From positions 1 to 64,000 of the forward strand of contig JAJDCR010000070.1 of the NCBI GenBank assembly GCA_029260735.1: 64,000 nucleotides of DNA, given 5' to 3'. Of the stretch, positions 9,514-18,580 are shown piece by piece. Origin of the DNA: Planctomycetota bacterium (GTDB lineage Bacteria > Planctomycetota > Uabimicrobiia > Uabimicrobiales > Uabimicrobiaceae). Made by a program: the position numbers and the translations under genes. Position 1 is the first letter of the stretch. Each line of letters opens with the position of its first letter. The notes beneath the pieces are model-generated. The model saw nothing but the letters and a program-made list of their open reading frames with translations. It was not told the origin of the DNA and did no database searches.

Positions 9514-11477
9514 CACTTCACCTCTAGCTTCTGTGGATTAATTTCCTCTCCATCTAAGACGTAGTGGGCTCCAAAAACAATCAAGTCTTTTCCCTTCAAG
9601 GAAATTTTTTCTTTAGGTTCGATTCTACGCCTATCTTGGAAATGCTCGTGCACAATAACATCAATGCGTTTGGCTTTTTGTTTTTCGTGAATAAAAATAT
9701 AATGCCCTGTATTATCTTCCTGGATTGTGTCAATGGGAACATAGACTCCTTCCAAATAATTCCCTAGATTGAAAGAAATGGGAACCAAATCTCCCGGATG
9801 AATTAACCAGTCGCTGGTCAAAAGAGAGACTTTCATCCCTCCTTCAAGCCCATCAAAATTACTTTTCAAAGTAATCGAACCAGTAATGGACTTTTGAGGA
9901 TTCAAGATTTCTCTAAAATCTTCTCGAACAAAATTCTTTACTCCACTTCCTAAGTCAAAATAGACTTTTTCTATCGGTAGTTTAAGATCGGTAAGCTTTT
10001 CTTTTCCTAAATGAAAGCCCTGCAAAACCCAAGCAAAGTAGCCTTTTTTGTCTTGGCGGATACTGCTAGTACTTACCATCAGAGATGTTTGGTCTTCTAT
10101 CAAGACTATCGCAAGGTCTGTTCCCGTGCACCTAGGAAAGTAAAGAATTTCATCTCCGCTTTGGACTCCTTGAAACTTTCGAGATAAAAGCATTCCTGCT
10201 TTCAATTTACTAGAGGAGACAAAAGAATAAGTTCGACCTTCCCTTTTCACTCTTTGCCCGACAGCCACCTTTTCTTTTTGGAAAATTTTTCTGTTAGGAG
10301 TTGTTCCCGATGCCAAATACCAGACAAAGCTCCCCTCCATTGTTTTTTGAATGCAATCTGTCGGAACAACGTGTTTATCTTCTACTTGGTAAATCTTACT
10401 CACATCATACTGATCAAGGGTTTTGTTCTTCTGATCAAAAGTTGGTCGGTTGCGAAAGTTACATTCTATTTTGTATGTACGGGTACTTACATCGGCCGAA
10501 AGGGCCTTGTTCATTACCCAACCTTGGATCGTTTTTCCCTCTGCTAAATAGGCCTTAACCGGATCACCTATTCTAAGATTACGAGCTGTCTCAGAAGAAA
10601 CAGCCACCTCAACCAAGATCGGGTCCATCATCGTTAGTTTCAAAACGGGCTCTGAAGGCCCGACAATTGCTCCCTTGGTCGCATAAACTTCAGAGACTAC
10701 CCCGGGAAAAGGATTTTCTAGGACGCAGCTTTCGACATCTTTTCTGGCCAAAGTCACTTTCGCAGTAGCCACTCCTAGTTGAGCTTTTTTGGAATCAAGA
10801 GAAGCTTCCATCTTCGCTAGCTCTGCTCGGGCAGCTTCTAGCTCCTTACTTTGGGAATCTATCGAAGCGATTATTCTCTCATAAGCTGCGTTCATTGACT
10901 GTTGTCGAGTCACTGCTTGTTCAATTTCCCTGTCGCTGATGACCCCTTCTTGGTATTGTTGTCGGTCTCGTCGAAGATCTTCATCGGCCGATCTTTTATC
11001 GGCGATCGTTTTTTTCTTATCGGCCAACAAAACTTTCTCTACCATAATTTGAGAAGAATCGACCTTGGCCTGTAGACCTCGGATAGTTTCGGGGACAATC
11101 TTCGCAATTTCAATTTGTAAAGATTTTAACTCGGCCTGTGCTATATCTAAGTTGGCCTGATAACGCTCCGAGTCGAGAACAGCCAGCTCTTGTCCGCGCA
11201 TGACAATTTTGCCATCTAAAACATCAGATAAAGGCTCCACTCGAAGCCCCTCGTAAACAATTCTTTCCAAGCGACCATTGATTTCAAAAGCAAGTTCTTC
11301 TTCTCTCCAAGGGCTACTGATTCCGGTAATCTGAAGGATCTTCTCTGGGCTAATCAACTCTAATGTAGTTATCTTAACAGGACGAGGGATTTTTGCGGTT
11401 TCCTTGCTTGTTTTATTGCATCCTGTGAACAAAAGCAACAAAAGCAAAAAAACACCAAGCCATATACCTTTTAACAT
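9513..11477 (-). CDS. RND periplasmic adaptor (membrane fusion) lipoprotein, unusually long
   Basis: The first gene of the efflux operon. The N-terminus is a lipoprotein signal (hydrophobic run, then LFTGC with Cys as the lipid anchor). The next segment is a lipoyl-like half, a long alpha-helical hairpin (~residues 120-250, rich in charged heptads), the return lipoyl strand (CVLENPFPGVVSEVYATKGAIVGPSEPVLKL shortened here to its recognisable core PFPGVVS), then beta-barrel domains. At 654 residues it is much longer than the ~350-400 usual for the family; the extra C-terminal ~250 residues look like further barrel segments (LKAGMLLSRKF, LEGGMKVSLL, two VPTDCIQ/VPIDTIQ-like strands), suggesting an internal duplication of the barrel/membrane-proximal part. 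An AAAGGA site lies six bases before the ATG. The stop overlaps the permease start. Confidence 0.9.
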   Translation of the reverse strand: MLKGIWLGVFLLLLLLFTGCNKTSKETAKIPRPVKITTLELISPEKILQITGISSPWREEELAFEINGRLERIVYEGLRVEPLSDVLDGKIVMRGQELAVLDSERYQANLDIAQAELKSLQIEIAKIVPETIRGLQAKVDSSQIMVEKVLLADKKKTIADKRSADEDLRRDRQQYQEGVISDREIEQAVTRQQSMNAAYERIIASIDSQSKELEAARAELAKMEASLDSKKAQLGVATAKVTLARKDVESCVLENPFPGVVSEVYATKGAIVGPSEPVLKLTMMDPILVEVAVSSETARNLRIGDPVKAYLAEGKTIQGWVMNKALSADVSTRTYKIECNFRNRPTFDQKNKTLDQYDVSKIYQVEDKHVVPTDCIQKTMEGSFVWYLASGTTPNRKIFQKEKVAVGQRVKREGRTYSFVSSSKLKAGMLLSRKFQGVQSGDEILYFPRCTGTDLAIVLIEDQTSLMVSTSSIRQDKKGYFAWVLQGFHLGKEKLTDLKLPIEKVYFDLGSGVKNFVREDFREILNPQKSITGSITLKSNFDGLEGGMKVSLLTSDWLIHPGDLVPISFNLGNYLEGVYVPIDTIQEDNTGHYIFIHEKQKAKRIDVIVHEHFQDRRRIEPKEKISLKGKDLIVFGAHYVLDGEEINPQKLEVK

Positions 11478-11732
11478 TGTTATTCCTTTAAAATTCTATT
11501 CGAGGAAAGGAAAAAATGGGGATGATTTCTGGGAGGACTTATTAAAGCAAAAAAAAAAATCTCTGGCAAGGTTCTTCGTATTAAAAGAAGTGCTAAAAGA
11601 ACTGTTAAAAGAAGCATTAAAAGAAGTGTTAGAGCAAGGAAACAGAGTTCAGCAGAAGGTGCAGGGAGTAGAAAAAAAAATGCCAGAAGAGATTCGAGAA
11701 CCATGAGTTCTGGATAAATAGAGTGTATTTAC
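11478..11732. other. Intergenic region upstream of the efflux operon
   Basis: A 255-bp gap between the hydrolase gene and the efflux operon, both on the minus strand, so the operon promoter should lie here. It is dominated by a 12-bp tandem repeat (11582-11635). Open frames on both strands (e.g. minus 11480-11704, 74 codons, Leu-rich; plus 11404-11706) arise from this repeat and from A/T runs and are not called. Confidence 0.5.
11582..11635. repeat. 12-bp tandem repeat
   Basis: Four and a half copies of a unit close to TAAAAGAAGTGT, with the last copy degenerate. The unit is a multiple of three, so it keeps reading frames open on both strands and explains the spurious frames here. Confidence 0.8.
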
Positions 11733-12713
11733 TTAGTAAATATTGAGAAATTTGTTTACTTCTAGGCCTAGCTTTTTAGACCTTAAGTAGCCGTAAGATT
11801 TATGGTGATTACGTTTTTTCTTTTTGTCTATTCCATGATTGTTTACAACAAACTCATTGCGAATTGGTATGTCTATTACTTTTTGTCCATTGGCGGTAAA
11901 GTCGTTTGATAAAAATCTTTCTATAGCAATTGGATCAAGGGGGTCATTAAAGTTAATCCATCTTTTAACTTTGGCTCCAGGAATATTTTCATTTTCTTCG
12001 GTAACCCCAAGCTCTTGTTGAACAATGGGGATTCCCAGGGGAGAACCTATCGTTAAGAATAGATCTATTTTTATATTTTTATTTAAAATAGCATCTAGGG
12101 CAATAATACTACCCATGCTATGAGCTATTAAACAGACCTCCGCATTTTTTTTAATTTTATCGGTGAGCCTGTCTCTGATGAGTTTTCTATAAGGATCGCC
12201 GTTTCCATTTTTTTGTCTAAAATATCTTCTTACGTCTGAAAATAAAAGCTCATATACGTCGTCAATACCTGGGATTTTATTGTCGGGAGGTAGTTTTCTT
12301 AAAGCTCTTAGGACGTTTCTTGTTTTTTTTATTTTTCCTAAGAATCGCAAAGTTCTTGTTGTAGACCGCTTTCTTTTTTCTTCTTCTTTTGGTCGGAGCA
12401 GAGAAAATCCTTTATGAATGGCTCTTTTTCCCAGAGAATACTTACGAAAATTAGGATCTTTTTCTCCCCTTTCAAATTCTTCATATTCGTCAGTATTTGC
12501 CTCAACAATGTCGTGTCCGACAAGATCAGCCCAGTAAACCAAGTCAATGTCAATCTGGTGACCCGTGCTTTCTGATAAATACTTTTCATAGCGCGCTTCG
12601 AGTTTGTCTTGCTTAGGCTTTGCCGCTATACCATGGATAACAATTATTTGTTTTTCAGCGTACAGTAAGCTAGAAAGAAACAAAGCAAAGAGAAAAAGAG
12701 TGTTTTTTTTCAT
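11733..12713 (-). CDS. Secreted alpha/beta-hydrolase (lipase/esterase-like)
   Basis: Probably a serine hydrolase acting on lipids or esters outside the cytoplasm. The start at 12713 begins a signal peptide (MKKNTLFLFALFLSSLLYA) and has GAGGA seven bases upstream; an ATG 21 nt further out would put seven residues before it. After the signal, IIVIHGIAAKP resembles the oxyanion-hole strand of alpha/beta-hydrolases, and LIAHSMGSIIALDAIL is the nucleophile elbow with the catalytic Ser. FLTIGSPLGIP and INFNDPLDPIA follow as in lipase/DUF676-like proteins, the latter offering the acid. A positively charged insert (~residues 105-145) sits between. His candidates near the end include NNHGID and HHKSYGY. 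No obvious partner; it stands alone on the minus strand. Confidence 0.75.
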   Translation of the reverse strand: MKKNTLFLFALFLSSLLYAEKQIIVIHGIAAKPKQDKLEARYEKYLSESTGHQIDIDLVYWADLVGHDIVEANTDEYEEFERGEKDPNFRKYSLGKRAIHKGFSLLRPKEEEKRKRSTTRTLRFLGKIKKTRNVLRALRKLPPDNKIPGIDDVYELLFSDVRRYFRQKNGNGDPYRKLIRDRLTDKIKKNAEVCLIAHSMGSIIALDAILNKNIKIDLFLTIGSPLGIPIVQQELGVTEENENIPGAKVKRWINFNDPLDPIAIERFLSNDFTANGQKVIDIPIRNEFVVNNHGIDKKKKRNHHKSYGYLRSKKLGLEVNKFLNIY

Positions 12714-13063
12714 TGATAATTCCTCTAGGTACAAACTGGCAATAAGGTAGTGACGTTTACTGAGGATTAGGGAAACTTAGTAATAATTTATAATTGTTGG
12801 CTCGGTGAGAGTGGAGTCGTCTAGTAATAGCGGAGGATATTATTTAGTTAAGATACAACTGTTTGCTAAATCTAAGATGGGATCCAGAAGCGCTGGAATA
12901 TCTTGATAACCTGGATTCCCGCCTTCCCTTCGCGGGAATGACAAATAAATAGCGAAAACTATAATTTAAATAAGGTTTCATGTTGGAAAAAACGTTTTTA
13001 TATCGCGGATGTTTCTGCGCACTGGGGTTGTCCTGTGCTTAGTAATTCATCCGACCAGCAAAA
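12714..13063. other. Intergenic region with a REP-like palindrome
   Basis: No gene visible. At 12915-12939 ATTCCCGC and GCGGGAAT form an 8-bp stem with a 9-nt loop, embedded in CTGGATTCCCGC...GCGGGAATGAC, a phrase of the kind often dispersed in bacterial genomes. It lies downstream of the minus-strand gene at 13064 and could also stop its transcription, though a T tract is absent. Confidence 0.5.
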
Positions 13064-13690
13064 CTATTCTCTCTTGAGAATTGAAAACCGAGAGGCTGAG
13101 GCTAAAATTCCTGCTATAATCAATGAAAAGAAAGAAGACATCTCGGGAACACCTCTATTAAACTGAAGATTGTCGATGCTGGCATTTCCATTAAATCCGG
13201 GAGAAATGGATATTTCATTGAAGACAATACCTGTGAAGCCAATAAAGGCTGTCGAAGAATTATTAAAAGTAGTAAAAGTGTCAAATGTCTCCACTTGAAC
13301 TCCGTCTAAAAGAGCAACAAAAGTAGAAGTTCCAGCGTTGGTGACAAAGCCAAAAGCGGCTTCCGTTACATTATTAGTAAATAGTATGGAAAAGGGACTT
13401 TTGGTGGGACTAAAGTTGGCTAAATGATGTCCACTTTGGCCTGGAAAAGTACCTCCTCCGTTGTTGTCGTAGTTTAGGGCAGGAGAAAAAGTAACTCCCA
13501 GAGAAGAATATTCTGTGCTAACTAGGGTATTTTGGGGAAAAACAAATTCATCAAAAGTAATCAGTGTGTCTGCGCTGGACAAACCAAAGCTGTTGACTAT
13601 GGGGGCTGCTTTAAGATAGTTAACTTCCCCTAGGAAAATCAAGCAGAAGATAATCAAGCCTTTCCCAAGCAAATTCATAAATAGATTCAT
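13064..13690 (-). CDS. Exported protein with PEP-CTERM-like sorting tail
   Basis: A 208-residue protein with an N-terminal hydrophobic signal (LLGKGLIIFCLIFLGEV, likely cut near KAAP) and a C-terminal tail made of VPEMSS, a hydrophobic helix (FFSLIIAGILASAS) and a basic end (RFSILKRE). That tripartite tail is the PEP-CTERM type, which in families with exosortase directs sorting to the envelope or surface. The middle, ~130 residues rich in Phe, Thr, Ser, Asn and Gly (ITFDEFVFPQNT, AFGFVTNAGTSTF, ISPGFNGNASIDNLQF), is typical of the beta-sandwich body of such proteins. GGGG lies about ten bases before the ATG. Function unknown. No exosortase gene is in the window. The tail has PEM instead of the classic PEP, so the assignment is probable rather than certain. 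Confidence 0.75.
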   Translation of the reverse strand: MNLFMNLLGKGLIIFCLIFLGEVNYLKAAPIVNSFGLSSADTLITFDEFVFPQNTLVSTEYSSLGVTFSPALNYDNNGGGTFPGQSGHHLANFSPTKSPFSILFTNNVTEAAFGFVTNAGTSTFVALLDGVQVETFDTFTTFNNSSTAFIGFTGIVFNEISISPGFNGNASIDNLQFNRGVPEMSSFFSLIIAGILASASRFSILKRE

Positions 13691-14076
13691 AACTTTTTCC
13701 CCTTTGGCATTAAAACGCTTATTCCAAAAATTACCATAATCAAATTGTCACTGCAATTTAGGCAATAACTAAACAATTATAACATTTTCAAGAATAATTA
13801 GCAAATAAATGTTTTCCTATTCTACTTAAGCAGGCTGTTCTTGATTAGATGTGTGCCTTTCGGTTGGGATTTTAGTGATTTTAGTGCGCTAAGAAGGGTT
13901 CACTCCACAGAAAATTTTTACTCTTCGCGAAGGTCGGGGCTGTATAATTTCCTTGCAAGAAAGTAAAAAATTTACGTTAATGTATTAGGCGTATATTTCA
14001 TAAGACTAAGGATACTGAATAAGACTTAGCGGATGTCCCCTGGTAAGTTGTACTAAGGAAGGAATGTGAGAAAACT
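13691..14076 (+). promoter_or_regulatory. Upstream region of the polyketide cluster, candidate promoter
   Basis: A 386-bp divergent region between the PEP-CTERM-like gene (-) and the cluster (+). A perfect TATAAT lies at 13943-13948, about 130 bp before the carbamoyltransferase start; TTTACT at 13917-13922 is a possible but badly spaced -35 (20 bp). Between them CTTCGCGAAG (13923-13932) is a perfect 10-bp palindrome that could be an operator. GATTTTAGT is repeated twice around 13868-13886. An AAGGAAGGA site (14055-14063) serves the first gene. All promoter assignments are guesses from motif match. Confidence 0.3.
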
Positions 14077-15855
14077 TTGAATATTATTGGTATAAGTGGC
14101 TTAGATAATAGTGTTAATTTTAAAGAAAAATTTTTTCCTTCTCTCTCTCAAAGAGAATATAGAATTTGTCAAGGTTTAGATTCTGCTGCTGCGATTATAA
14201 CTCAAAATGATATTTTTGCCGCTAGTGAGGAAAGGTTTTCTCGAAAAAAAGGAACCGGTTCCTTTCCTCAAAATGCTATTAGGTATTGCTTAAAAGAATC
14301 GGGTTTATTGCTTAATGACATTGACTGTTTTGCTCATAGTTTTGACTATGAATCGTCCAAATCACTTTACTTGGGGACTTTTTTAGAAAAACAGTTTGCC
14401 GAGGTGTATTCTGAGGAAGCACAGTTAAATTCTATTAGAAGAGAATTTGAAATTGATGAAGCATGGGAAAAGAAATTTATAAGAGTGCCTCATCATTTGG
14501 CTCATGCTGCGAGTTCTTTTTATATGAGTGGTTTTGAAGAGTCATTGATTCTTGTTGTTGATGCCATGGGAGAACAGCATAGTACAACTATAGCCTTGGG
14601 TCAGGCTGCAAATATTAAAATTGTCAAACAAGTTTCAACACTTCACTCTCTGGGCATTTTATATAGTGTTTTTACACTATATTTAGGTTTTTCTTTTAAT
14701 TCAGATGAATATAAAGTTATGGGGCTGGCACCTTACGGAAACAGTCGCCGTTACTTTAATCAAATTATGGATATGGTTCATCTCAAAGATGATGGTTCAT
14801 ATACAATCCCTATCCTTTTTGAAAACTATACAGACAAGCAGAGAGAAACTTACGAGGGAACGATAAACAAACTAATAGAGATTTTTGGTTCTGCAAGAAA
14901 TCCTGAATGTGAAATAACTCAAAAACATATGGATATTGCTGCCAGTTTGCAATCTGTATTAGAAACGAGTTTAATGCATATTCTTAGAATTTTCAAAGAA
15001 GAGTATAGAACCAAAAATCTTTGTATGGCGGGAGGAGTTGCCTTAAATTGTGTTGCTAATGGTTTGATAAAAAGAAGTAGATTATTTAAAAATATATTCA
15101 TTCAACCTGCTTCTGGGGATGATGGATCTGCTCTTGGTGCGGCTATTTATGTAAAAAAGCTCTATCAACCGGAATCTTCTTTGCCTAAAAAAACTTTCTC
15201 TTTGTACGGTCCTCAGTTTAGTAATGATGATATCAAAAAAGTTTTAAACAAGTACGAGGAATGCAGATCGCAGTTTTTCCCCTCTTTTGATGAACTAGTA
15301 AAATATGTTGTTGGCTATTTAGACAAAGGATATGTTATTGGATGGTTTCAAGGCAGGATGGAATTTGGGCCTAGAGCATTAGGGAATAGAAGTATCTTAG
15401 CTGATCCAAGGGATCCAGAAATGCGAAATAAAGTGAATACCTTGATAAAAAAAAGAGAAAATTTTAGGCCTTTTGCCCCTGCTGTTACTGTGGAAAAAGC
15501 TGCCCAGTTTTTTGAAATTGAAAAAGATAAAGAGTTAGACTACCAACATATGATTTTGGTAAGTCAAACCAAGCATGAATATCGAGAATTTTTACCCGCA
15601 ATTACTCATATTAATGGCTCTGCTCGTGTCCAAACCGTATCAAAAGAGACAAACATTAGGTTTTGGACATTACTAAATGAATTTGGTAAGCAAAGCGATT
15701 ACCCTGTACTTCTAAATACATCTTTTAATGTTCGCGGACAACCCATTGTCTGTACACCTACAGAAGCCATAGATACATTTCTTTCGGCGAAACTAGATAT
15801 GCTCGTTATGGGAGATTATGTAATTGTGCGAGGAAATATAGATGGGAAATCTTAA
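14077..15855 (+). CDS. O-carbamoyltransferase (NodU/CmcH/TobZ family)
   Basis: Transfers a carbamoyl group from carbamoyl phosphate, via carbamoyl-adenylate, to a hydroxyl of the product; here presumably a hydroxyl of the polyketide. Length 592, normal for the family. The N-terminal Kae1-like domain shows NIIGISG...SAAAIITQND.FAASEERFSRKKG, PHHLAHAASSFY and VVDAMGE; MAGGVALNCVANG and ASGDDGSALGAA follow; the YrdC-like C-terminal part has MEFGPRALGNRSILADPR, RENFRPFAPAV and LLNTSFNVRGQPIV, all family signatures. The start is TTG at 14077: the frame has no ATG or GTG upstream before a stop at 14044, and the family N-terminus begins exactly here. AAGGAAGGA lies about 13 bases ahead. The stop overlaps the ATG of the megasynthase by 14 nt, so the two are co-translated. 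This predicts a carbamate in the final product. Confidence 0.93.
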   Translation: MNIIGISGLDNSVNFKEKFFPSLSQREYRICQGLDSAAAIITQNDIFAASEERFSRKKGTGSFPQNAIRYCLKESGLLLNDIDCFAHSFDYESSKSLYLGTFLEKQFAEVYSEEAQLNSIRREFEIDEAWEKKFIRVPHHLAHAASSFYMSGFEESLILVVDAMGEQHSTTIALGQAANIKIVKQVSTLHSLGILYSVFTLYLGFSFNSDEYKVMGLAPYGNSRRYFNQIMDMVHLKDDGSYTIPILFENYTDKQRETYEGTINKLIEIFGSARNPECEITQKHMDIAASLQSVLETSLMHILRIFKEEYRTKNLCMAGGVALNCVANGLIKRSRLFKNIFIQPASGDDGSALGAAIYVKKLYQPESSLPKKTFSLYGPQFSNDDIKKVLNKYEECRSQFFPSFDELVKYVVGYLDKGYVIGWFQGRMEFGPRALGNRSILADPRDPEMRNKVNTLIKKRENFRPFAPAVTVEKAAQFFEIEKDKELDYQHMILVSQTKHEYREFLPAITHINGSARVQTVSKETNIRFWTLLNEFGKQSDYPVLLNTSFNVRGQPIVCTPTEAIDTFLSAKLDMLVMGDYVIVRGNIDGKS

Positions 15856-18580
15856 AAAAAACTCTCGGCCTAATTTAAAAAATCAGGAAGAGTATTGGGA
15901 AAAAAAATGGAAAGATAAATGGAAAAATAATCTACCCGTTTGTGAAATACCTACAGATTATCCTAGACACCCTGTTCAGCAATTCATTAGGTCTGAGGAA
16001 TGTATAGAGCTTGGCGAAACTCTCTATTTTAAAACCTGCGAATTTTGTAAAAAAATAGATGAAAATTTATTTACTGTGTTAGCTTCTGTCTTAAAAATAT
16101 TGATTTTTCGCTACACCAACCAAGAAAATATTATAATCACCTCTCTTTCCTCCGATAGCAAGAAAAACCAAAATCTGTTTACAAATCTTATTCCTCTTCA
16201 AACAACTCTATCAAATCATCTCCATTTAGAGCAAGCCATTAAAGATATCTCCCAAACCATAAAAAAATCGAGCGAACATAGAGATTATCCCTTTAGCCAA
16301 TTAGTCAGAGATGCTGGAAAAAAAGATTTTTCGCGCTCGCCCATTTCTCAAATAATGTTTGTCCTATATGATCAGGCAAATTGTATTTCCGATGAACCAA
16401 TAACAGAAAATCATTATGATGATATTGAAGATGCCATCATTAAACATGACATAGTCATTTTGATGGATTTGATCGATTTGATCGATCAAAAGGGAAGTAC
16501 ATTACAAATAAAATGTGAATATGATACCAATCTTTTCCAAAAGGAAAGCATCCTTCGATTTTTACATCACTATGCCCAATTACTAAAAAAAATTCTTGAG
16601 CAACCAGAAGAACCTCTGGCAAAGTATTCTTTTTTGTTAGAAAGAGAAAAAAAAATCTTATTGTGGGATTGGAATAAAACTCAGCAAAACTATCCTAAAA
16701 ATCACTGTTTTCATGAACTCTTTGTTCAACAAGCAAAGAAAACACCCCATGCTGTAGCCGTTCTTTATGATGGAAAAACTCTTACTTATCAAGAACTAGA
16801 TGAAAAAAGCACAATATTAGCAAAGTACTTACAAAAAAAAGGAGTTCATGCCAATCAATTGGTCGCCATCTGTGTGGATCGCTCGCTAGAAATGATCATT
16901 GGACTACTGGCCATCCAAAAATCGGGGGGAGCCTATGTCCCTTTAGATCCTAGTTATCCAATAGAACGATTGAGTTATATGCTGAAAGATAGCCAAGCTA
17001 AGATTCTTTTGACCCAAGCAAAGATAAAAGAATCCATAGTGCCCATAATTAATTCTCGTAAAAATGCAAAGACCTCAGAAGAAATTCTTCTCATCTCTTT
17101 TGATGAGGAGTGGAATGAAATTGAAAAAGTTGCCCAACAGCAAAAACTAAAAAAAGAAGCCCAATCGACGGACTTAGCCTATGTTATCTATACCTCAGGC
17201 AGTACAGGACAACCCAAAGGAGTGGAGATTAGCCACCGTTCTTTAGTGAATTTTCTGTGCTCTATGAGAGGCTCTTTAGAAATCCAAGCCAATGATCGCT
17301 TTTTGGCAGTGACAACTTACTGTTTTGATATATCCGGCTTAGAGCTGTACCTCCCCTTACTGGTCGGAGCAGAGTGTAGGATTGCCAGTGTCGAAGAACA
17401 AAAAGAACCCGCAATGTTATTGGCAAGCATTCAGAAATATAAACCGACCATGATGCAGGCGACGCCGGTAAGGTGGAAATTACTTTTTGAAATAGGCTGG
17501 AAGAACGAAGAAAAAGTGCAAATTCTTTGTGGAGGAGAAGCCCTACCTCTCAGTTTACAAAAAGAGTTCCATAACTTAGGTTGCCAAAGTTGGAATTTAT
17601 TTGGTCCTACGGAAACGACAATCTGGTCCACTCTCCAAAAAATTACAGACGAGTCACCTATCACCATTGGTAAGCCTATTGCCAATACTCAGGTTTATAT
17701 TGTGGATAGAGAAGAGCAGCTCGCTCCTATTGGAGTTGCCGGTGAACTTTGGATTGCCGGTGATGGTGTTGCCAAAGGCTATTGGAATCGTCCTGAATTA
17801 ACCAAAGAAAAATTTGCGGGTAATCCTTTTTCTAAGAATTCTCAATCCAGAGTTTATAAGACGGGAGACTTAGCTCGTTGGCTTCCCAATGGAACAATGG
17901 AACATTTGGGGCGTATGGATCAACAAGTCAAACTGCACGGATTTCGTATCGAGCTTGGTGAAATCGAAAATGTTCTCCATTCCCATCCCGATGTTAAAGA
18001 ATCCATTGTTGTATTACAAGAGACCCCCACTCCTTGCCTCATAGTTTACTATATTCCTTCAAGCATTCCACAAGTAGAGATTTCTTTCTCAGAATTACAA
18101 ATGTTTTTAGAAAACAAATTACCCCAATACATGATCCCCTCATTTTTTTTTCAAATCCAGAAATTTCCTCTTACTCCCAATGGAAAAATTGATCGTCAAT
18201 GCTTGGCTCAGAAGAAAATGGCTCAGAAGAAAATAGAAGGAACACTTCGACAAGAGTCTCTAGAGCCCTTAATTTCTCTCTCAAAAATGGAAGAAGTTAT
18301 TCTCAAATTATGGAAAGAGATACTCCCAGGAGAAAGAATTCTAATTCATGATCGTTTTTTCGAAGTTGGGGGGAATTCTATTTTAGCAGCGATCTTGGCC
18401 AGTAAAATTGAAGAAAGATTCCCAGTTAAGTTCCTACCAGTTACTTTGTTTAAGCACAATACAGTGCAGAGCATAAGTCAATATATCCTAAAAGGCAGCA
18501 CTAGCAAACAAGCAAAACCTACTCCCCTCTCGTCAGTGCAAGTCGATGAATCTTTTCCAAGTTCTTTGTATCCCCATTAT
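15842..18580 (+). other. Loading module: truncated C - A (Gly) - PCP
   Basis: Residues 1-270 are only the C-terminal half of a condensation domain: they begin at the mid-domain EEYWEKKWKD...IPTDYPRHP element and lack the HHxxxDG half, as in some NRPS starter modules. The adenylation domain (~290-785) has YTSGSTGQPKG, NLFGPTETT, YKTGDLARW, GRMDQQVKLHGFRIELGEIE and NGKIDR. Aligning by eye to GrsA, the specificity residues read D(496)-I-L-Q-L-G-L-I-W plus the invariant Lys: DILQLGLIWK, a code I recall for glycine. The PCP has GGNS with S846. The line should therefore start by loading glycine. Confidence 0.85.

Noticed and set aside
11480..11704. Leu-rich 74-codon frame ending 2 nt before the adaptor gene, as a small membrane protein
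   Set aside because: Its hydrophobic part is the translation of the 12-bp tandem repeat, and the opposite strand is open as well, so open frames here have no value as evidence.
11404..11706. Plus-strand 100-codon frame with heptad-like KEVLKELLKEALKEVL
   Set aside because: The coiled-coil look comes from the same 12-bp repeat, and the frame overlaps the adaptor gene start.
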